Of a stretch of 18,191 nucleotides of DNA, positions 14,962-18,191 are shown piece after piece. The translations under genes were made by a program, and so were the position numbers. Under the pieces are notes generated by a model. It ran no database searches. It was not told the DNA's origin and saw nothing but the letters and a program-made list of their open reading frames with translations. This stretch comes from RUG11237 sp045126515 (lineage in GTDB: Bacteria; Bacillota; Clostridia; Lachnospirales; Lachnospiraceae). Each line of letters starts with the position of its first letter. The stretch's first letter is position 1. Location of the stretch: contig JBGVOM010000151.1 in NCBI GenBank assembly GCA_045126515.1, forward strand, positions 1 through 18,191, given 5' to 3'.

Positions 14962-17149
14962 CTGCAGTTCCTCCTTCATTGTCCTCATCCTCCGTTTCAT
15001 ACAAATTATAAGCATCCTTTATTTTAAATATCATTTCTGTGGAATCATAAGAATTTTCTGCTAATCTTTGGAACTCTAAAACGCGGTTTAATTCATTTTT
15101 AACTAACGACTTATCATATTTTATTTCCTCCTGGGAAAGATAGGGAACTAATGATAAATCTCTTGGCAACGTGACAAAATCATATATATTAGCAATTTCT
15201 TTTCCCGAACTGAGTCTGAGCACACGTCCTCTCCTCTGGATATATTCCTTAGGATTCGTTGTACTTGCCAAAATAAACGCCGTTTTGATTGCCGGTATAT
15301 TTACCCCCTCATCCAGACACTTAATAGCCACCAATGCCTGCAATTCATCTCCTGTAGCAAATTCCTTTTTTAATAAATTTCTTTGCGCCGCATTTTCTCT
15401 GGAAGTAAACTGTGCAACCTTCATTCCCACTTCTAACCCAAGTTTACGGGTAATCATATCAATTTGACGAATATCATTTTCTGTATCTTCATCAGATTCA
15501 TTTCCATGTATCTTAGCTGCTCCACAATATATTAAAATATGATTATCTTTCTTATAGTCCTGTATGGCTTCTATAAGTAAAGGTATTTTATTTACTGCTG
15601 CTGCCGCAATTCCTGCCCTTTTTATGGCAAGTCTTTTTCCTGCTTCATTAAGCTTTGTCTTTCCCCTTTTATCCAAAGTTACGTTTTTTGCAATTTCTTT
15701 GCTAATACGATTATAAGCTTCCAATTCATCTTCCGATAAATATACCAGAAGAGGATAATAATTATACTTTGTAAGCATTCCTTCCTTAATTGCCTGTTCC
15801 AAAGAATATTCTATACACTTTTTCCCAAAGAAACGGTACAATTCCTCTGTTCCTTCTATATCATTATGACGTTCAAAAGTTGCTGATAAAGCAAGCCTGT
15901 ATTTGTATTTTTCATCTAACAGCGTACGATAACTTCCTGCTCCAATATTGTGTGCTTCGTCCACCACAAGCAACAGATTTCTTTTTATTTTCTTCAGCTG
16001 TTGCTGTATCTTATCTGTAGAAAATGTATCCAACGTAGTAATCAGACTAATAAATTTTCTGCTCTGCAGATTATATTCAAATACTGCTTTGCGAAGTTTT
16101 TGAGGGTAATCTTTATATTTCGGAGCACTGTACGCCACAATGGGACGAATTCCAAATACTTCTAAATCCTCCAACCATTGTTCTACCAGATGCTGAAATG
16201 GACACACAATTACCACTGCCATATTTCCTTTTAAATCATCGTATAACTGACAAATTGCTGCCAATCCGGTATAAGTCTTCCCAGTACCGGTAGCCATATC
16301 AAAAATTCCCTTGTACCGTTGCTCTTTCCAATTATTAATCGCCTCTCTTTGATATTCTCTGATTTCCACCCATTCCGGTATTTGAGGTTCTAGAAGTTTA
16401 AACTTTCCTCCTTCTTGCGAAATCATTTGGTCTGACTTCTCTAATTCTTTATCTAAATCATAATCAATTTCTTCATTCTTTCTGTAGCGAAATAATTTTC
16501 TTTTAGATGCTTCCGGAAATTCTAATACTTCCATATATGGCTGTTGATTATTCCACATATTCTGAAATGCCAATTGCTTATTTAATACCCGCTTTGCATC
16601 TGAGCCACCACTCCACGACCTATATACATCAATAGATTCGTAATTATGCTCAAAAGCCGTATTACTCTCATTCATAGAACCTGAAAATGCAACCACGTTT
16701 CCTTCCATATCTGTCAGCAAGCCCATTTTTTCATGATAAATTCCAAACTTATTATTTTTTTCTAGAACAGCTATCTTAATTGTCAGTTTATCCTGTGCAA
16801 TCAAATTAATTAATAAATTGAGCCTTTTTTCCTCCTGCTCATTTTGTGGTTCCTCAATGCAATCATTTAGTCTTGCCTCTATTACTTCTTCCCTCAGTGC
16901 CATTCCCTTCTCAATAGCATCTACGTCCTCTTGCGAAAGTTTCGGCGAAGCAATCAATTCTATAGTTCCCCCATTTTGAATTAACCCGGTAATCCCCTTC
17001 GATATCTCTATCAATGCTGAGGAGGAAAAGAAACCCACTGCTCTTTGATATTTCTGTGCAGCTTTCAACAACGGACAGTAAAATTCCTTTACAATATCAT
17101 CCTGCAATGATCGATATTCTTCTTTTATCTCAATCTCCCTAAAGCCCAT
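14921..17149 (-). CDS. PLD-nuclease / superfamily II helicase fusion, restriction component
   Basis: This 742-residue protein starts at ATG 17147-17149 with GGGAGGGG upstream; a TTG 18 bp earlier is in frame but less likely. The N-terminal ~200 residues form a phospholipase D-type nuclease domain. Its HxK motif is YHEKMGLLTD (His139, Lys141, Asp147), followed by FSGSMNES (155-162). Only one HKD half is present, so it would act as a dimer. A full SF2 helicase follows: EIREYQREAINNW (262-274), motif I MATGTGKT (285-292), DEAH (397-400), SAT (422-424), LVAIKCLDEGVNIP (~606-619) and motif VI QRRGRVLR (638-645), then an acidic tail. It resembles the helicase family annotated as the restriction enzyme of DNA phosphorothioation systems. 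It would translocate on and cut unmodified foreign DNA. Next to a desulfurase (1-nt gap) and a DndD-like gene, this role is plausible but inferred. Confidence 0.85.
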   Translation of the reverse strand: MGFREIEIKEEYRSLQDDIVKEFYCPLLKAAQKYQRAVGFFSSSALIEISKGITGLIQNGGTIELIASPKLSQEDVDAIEKGMALREEVIEARLNDCIEEPQNEQEEKRLNLLINLIAQDKLTIKIAVLEKNNKFGIYHEKMGLLTDMEGNVVAFSGSMNESNTAFEHNYESIDVYRSWSGGSDAKRVLNKQLAFQNMWNNQQPYMEVLEFPEASKRKLFRYRKNEEIDYDLDKELEKSDQMISQEGGKFKLLEPQIPEWVEIREYQREAINNWKEQRYKGIFDMATGTGKTYTGLAAICQLYDDLKGNMAVVIVCPFQHLVEQWLEDLEVFGIRPIVAYSAPKYKDYPQKLRKAVFEYNLQSRKFISLITTLDTFSTDKIQQQLKKIKRNLLLVVDEAHNIGAGSYRTLLDEKYKYRLALSATFERHNDIEGTEELYRFFGKKCIEYSLEQAIKEGMLTKYNYYPLLVYLSEDELEAYNRISKEIAKNVTLDKRGKTKLNEAGKRLAIKRAGIAAAAVNKIPLLIEAIQDYKKDNHILIYCGAAKIHGNESDEDTENDIRQIDMITRKLGLEVGMKVAQFTSRENAAQRNLLKKEFATGDELQALVAIKCLDEGVNIPAIKTAFILASTTNPKEYIQRRGRVLRLSSGKEIANIYDFVTLPRDLSLVPYLSQEEIKYDKSLVKNELNRVLEFQRLAENSYDSTEMIFKIKDAYNLYETEDEDNEGGTADGDKQENTGNDRI

Positions 17150-17150
17150 A

Positions 17151-18191
17151 TTACCCCTCCCAAGCAATCTCCTTCACAGCCCGTACCAACTGCTCCACGT
17201 CCTCCTGCCGGCTGAAATAGCTAAGCCCTGCCCGCACGGTTCCGCTGTATTCCCCATCTTTTAAATAGTCATGAATCAGGGGGGCACAGTGATATCCGGT
17301 GCGGACTGCAATTTGGTATTCTTCGTCCAATATCATTCCTACCTCGTCGGCACGGTATTCTGTCATGACAAATGATACGATTCCAATATGGTTCTCGCGT
17401 TTTTTAGGTACAAATAACTTTAATTTTTTGACTGTGCTAAGCCCTTTTACCAATTCCTCGGTCAAACGCTTTTCATGTTCATAAATTGCAGTAATCGTTT
17501 CTTTCTTGATAAACTGTATTGCAGCATACAAACCTGCGATTGCCACAATATTTGGGCTGGAAGGTTCCAACCCGGAGATACCTTCCGGCATATCTAACAC
17601 AAGAGAATTACTTCCTGTTCCTCCGGCTAAAAACGGGGTCAATTTTAGCTGTCTGTTCTTGATAAAACCTGCAATCCCAAAAGGTCCGTATAAGGTCTTA
17701 TGTCCTGCAAACACAAAGCCATCGTAAGGTGTCTTCTGATAATCCATCGGAACCAGTCCAAAAGACTGTGAGCCATCTACAAACACCAATGCCTGACTGT
17801 CAGTAATCTTTTTTGCCATATAATAAATTTCTTCTGTGGGAAGTATATACCCGGTTACATTGCTTATCTTTGTGACAAAAACATGAGTAGGCGGCTTTTC
17901 CCGAAACATATATTCCAATTTTTCCAAATCAATCTCCAGCGTTTCCTTATCAAGAGGAATAATTTCTATGGAAAATCCCAATCTTTTCTTCCAGAGATTC
18001 AAGGTACGCATTACTGCATTATGCTCAAAAGGCGATACATACACCCTATCCTGTGAATCGAGCATAAGACCGCCTATGATTTCATTGAAAGCAATCGTAG
18101 CAGAAGGGGTAAAGACCACTTCTGCCTGATTTCCTCCATTGATTAAATTTATAAGTTCAACACGCAATTTATCCATGCCTTCCATGGCAAT
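17151..18191 (-). CDS. Type II cysteine desulfurase-like aminotransferase V, 5' end outside window
   Basis: A PLP-dependent class V aminotransferase, open to the right edge. An ATG at 18183-18185 exists, but the family's N-terminal segment (about 35-50 residues, with the YLDNAAT motif) should precede it, so the gene probably starts beyond the window. Counting from that ATG, the PLP-stacking His55 is in SPFEHNAV, Asp137 in VFVDGSQSFG and the Schiff-base Lys163 in FAGHKTLYGP. Cys300 in RTGYHCAPL sits where the type II (SufS/CsdA-like) persulfide cysteine is found. The sequence style matches the Firmicutes cysteine desulfurase family related to Enterococcus EF2568. It would mobilise sulfur from cysteine as persulfide. 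One nucleotide separates it from the helicase gene, so it is part of the operon and may serve as its DndA-like sulfur donor. DndA/IscS proteins are normally type I, which makes this one notable. Confidence 0.88.
   Translation of the reverse strand: MAMEGMDKLRVELINLINGGNQAEVVFTPSATIAFNEIIGGLMLDSQDRVYVSPFEHNAVMRTLNLWKKRLGFSIEIIPLDKETLEIDLEKLEYMFREKPPTHVFVTKISNVTGYILPTEEIYYMAKKITDSQALVFVDGSQSFGLVPMDYQKTPYDGFVFAGHKTLYGPFGIAGFIKNRQLKLTPFLAGGTGSNSLVLDMPEGISGLEPSSPNIVAIAGLYAAIQFIKKETITAIYEHEKRLTEELVKGLSTVKKLKLFVPKKRENHIGIVSFVMTEYRADEVGMILDEEYQIAVRTGYHCAPLIHDYLKDGEYSGTVRAGLSYFSRQEDVEQLVRAVKEIAWEG

Noticed and set aside
14977..15015. Longer starts for the small protein (up to 67 aa)
   Set aside because: They place the near-perfect AAGGAGG inside the coding region; the ATG 8 bp after it is the better start.

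Overview
The window is AT-rich, with Firmicutes-type AGGAGG ribosome-binding sites and close-packed operons. The low GC, a BceRSAB-type module, a giant FN3/Ig-like secreted protein and an MCP together suggest a gut Clostridia member, most likely Lachnospiraceae. That assignment is inferred from protein style and not proven.

Left part (1-6107, minus strand). A membrane chemoreceptor (MCP) is cut by the left edge. It has a textbook TTGACT-17-TATAAT promoter whose spacer holds a near-palindrome, inside a cluster of CRTTAG-type hexamers. Upstream of it lies a 1645-residue secreted protein: signal peptide, pectate-lyase-type beta-helix, a run of Ig-like (BIg2) and fibronectin III-like domains, a Pro/Thr/Lys-rich repeat linker and two C-terminal FN3-like repeats. 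No sortase or S-layer anchor is visible.

Middle part (6274-11990, plus strand). An OmpR-type response regulator and a short-loop (intramembrane-sensing) histidine kinase overlap by ATGA. Next comes an ABC ATPase and a 10-TM FtsX-like permease with a large extracytoplasmic domain. This is a complete BceRSAB-like peptide-antibiotic sensing and resistance module. The transporter pair has its own promoter, with a 21-bp-phased operator-like array reaching the -35 region. A 30-bp-arm hairpin follows the permease. Then come a separately promoted small lipoprotein and a 90-residue membrane protein, each of unknown function.

Right part (12267-18191, minus strand, reading leftwards). A tight operon holds, in order: a type II cysteine desulfurase (5' end outside the window), a PLD-nuclease/superfamily II helicase fusion, an overlapping 49-residue small gene, a DndD-like SMC/ABC ATPase and an unrecognised 167-residue protein. 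Gaps are 1 nt, an overlap, 12 nt and 4 nt. The gene set points to a DNA phosphorothioation (Dnd)-type modification/restriction locus. The sulfurtransferase DndC, DndB and a recognisable DndE are not in the window; DndB/DndC could lie just beyond the right edge. This locus is the best candidate for an under-described defence system here. A 17-bp AT-rich hairpin lies between the converging middle and right blocks.

No rRNA, tRNA, CRISPR array, transposase or att site was seen.
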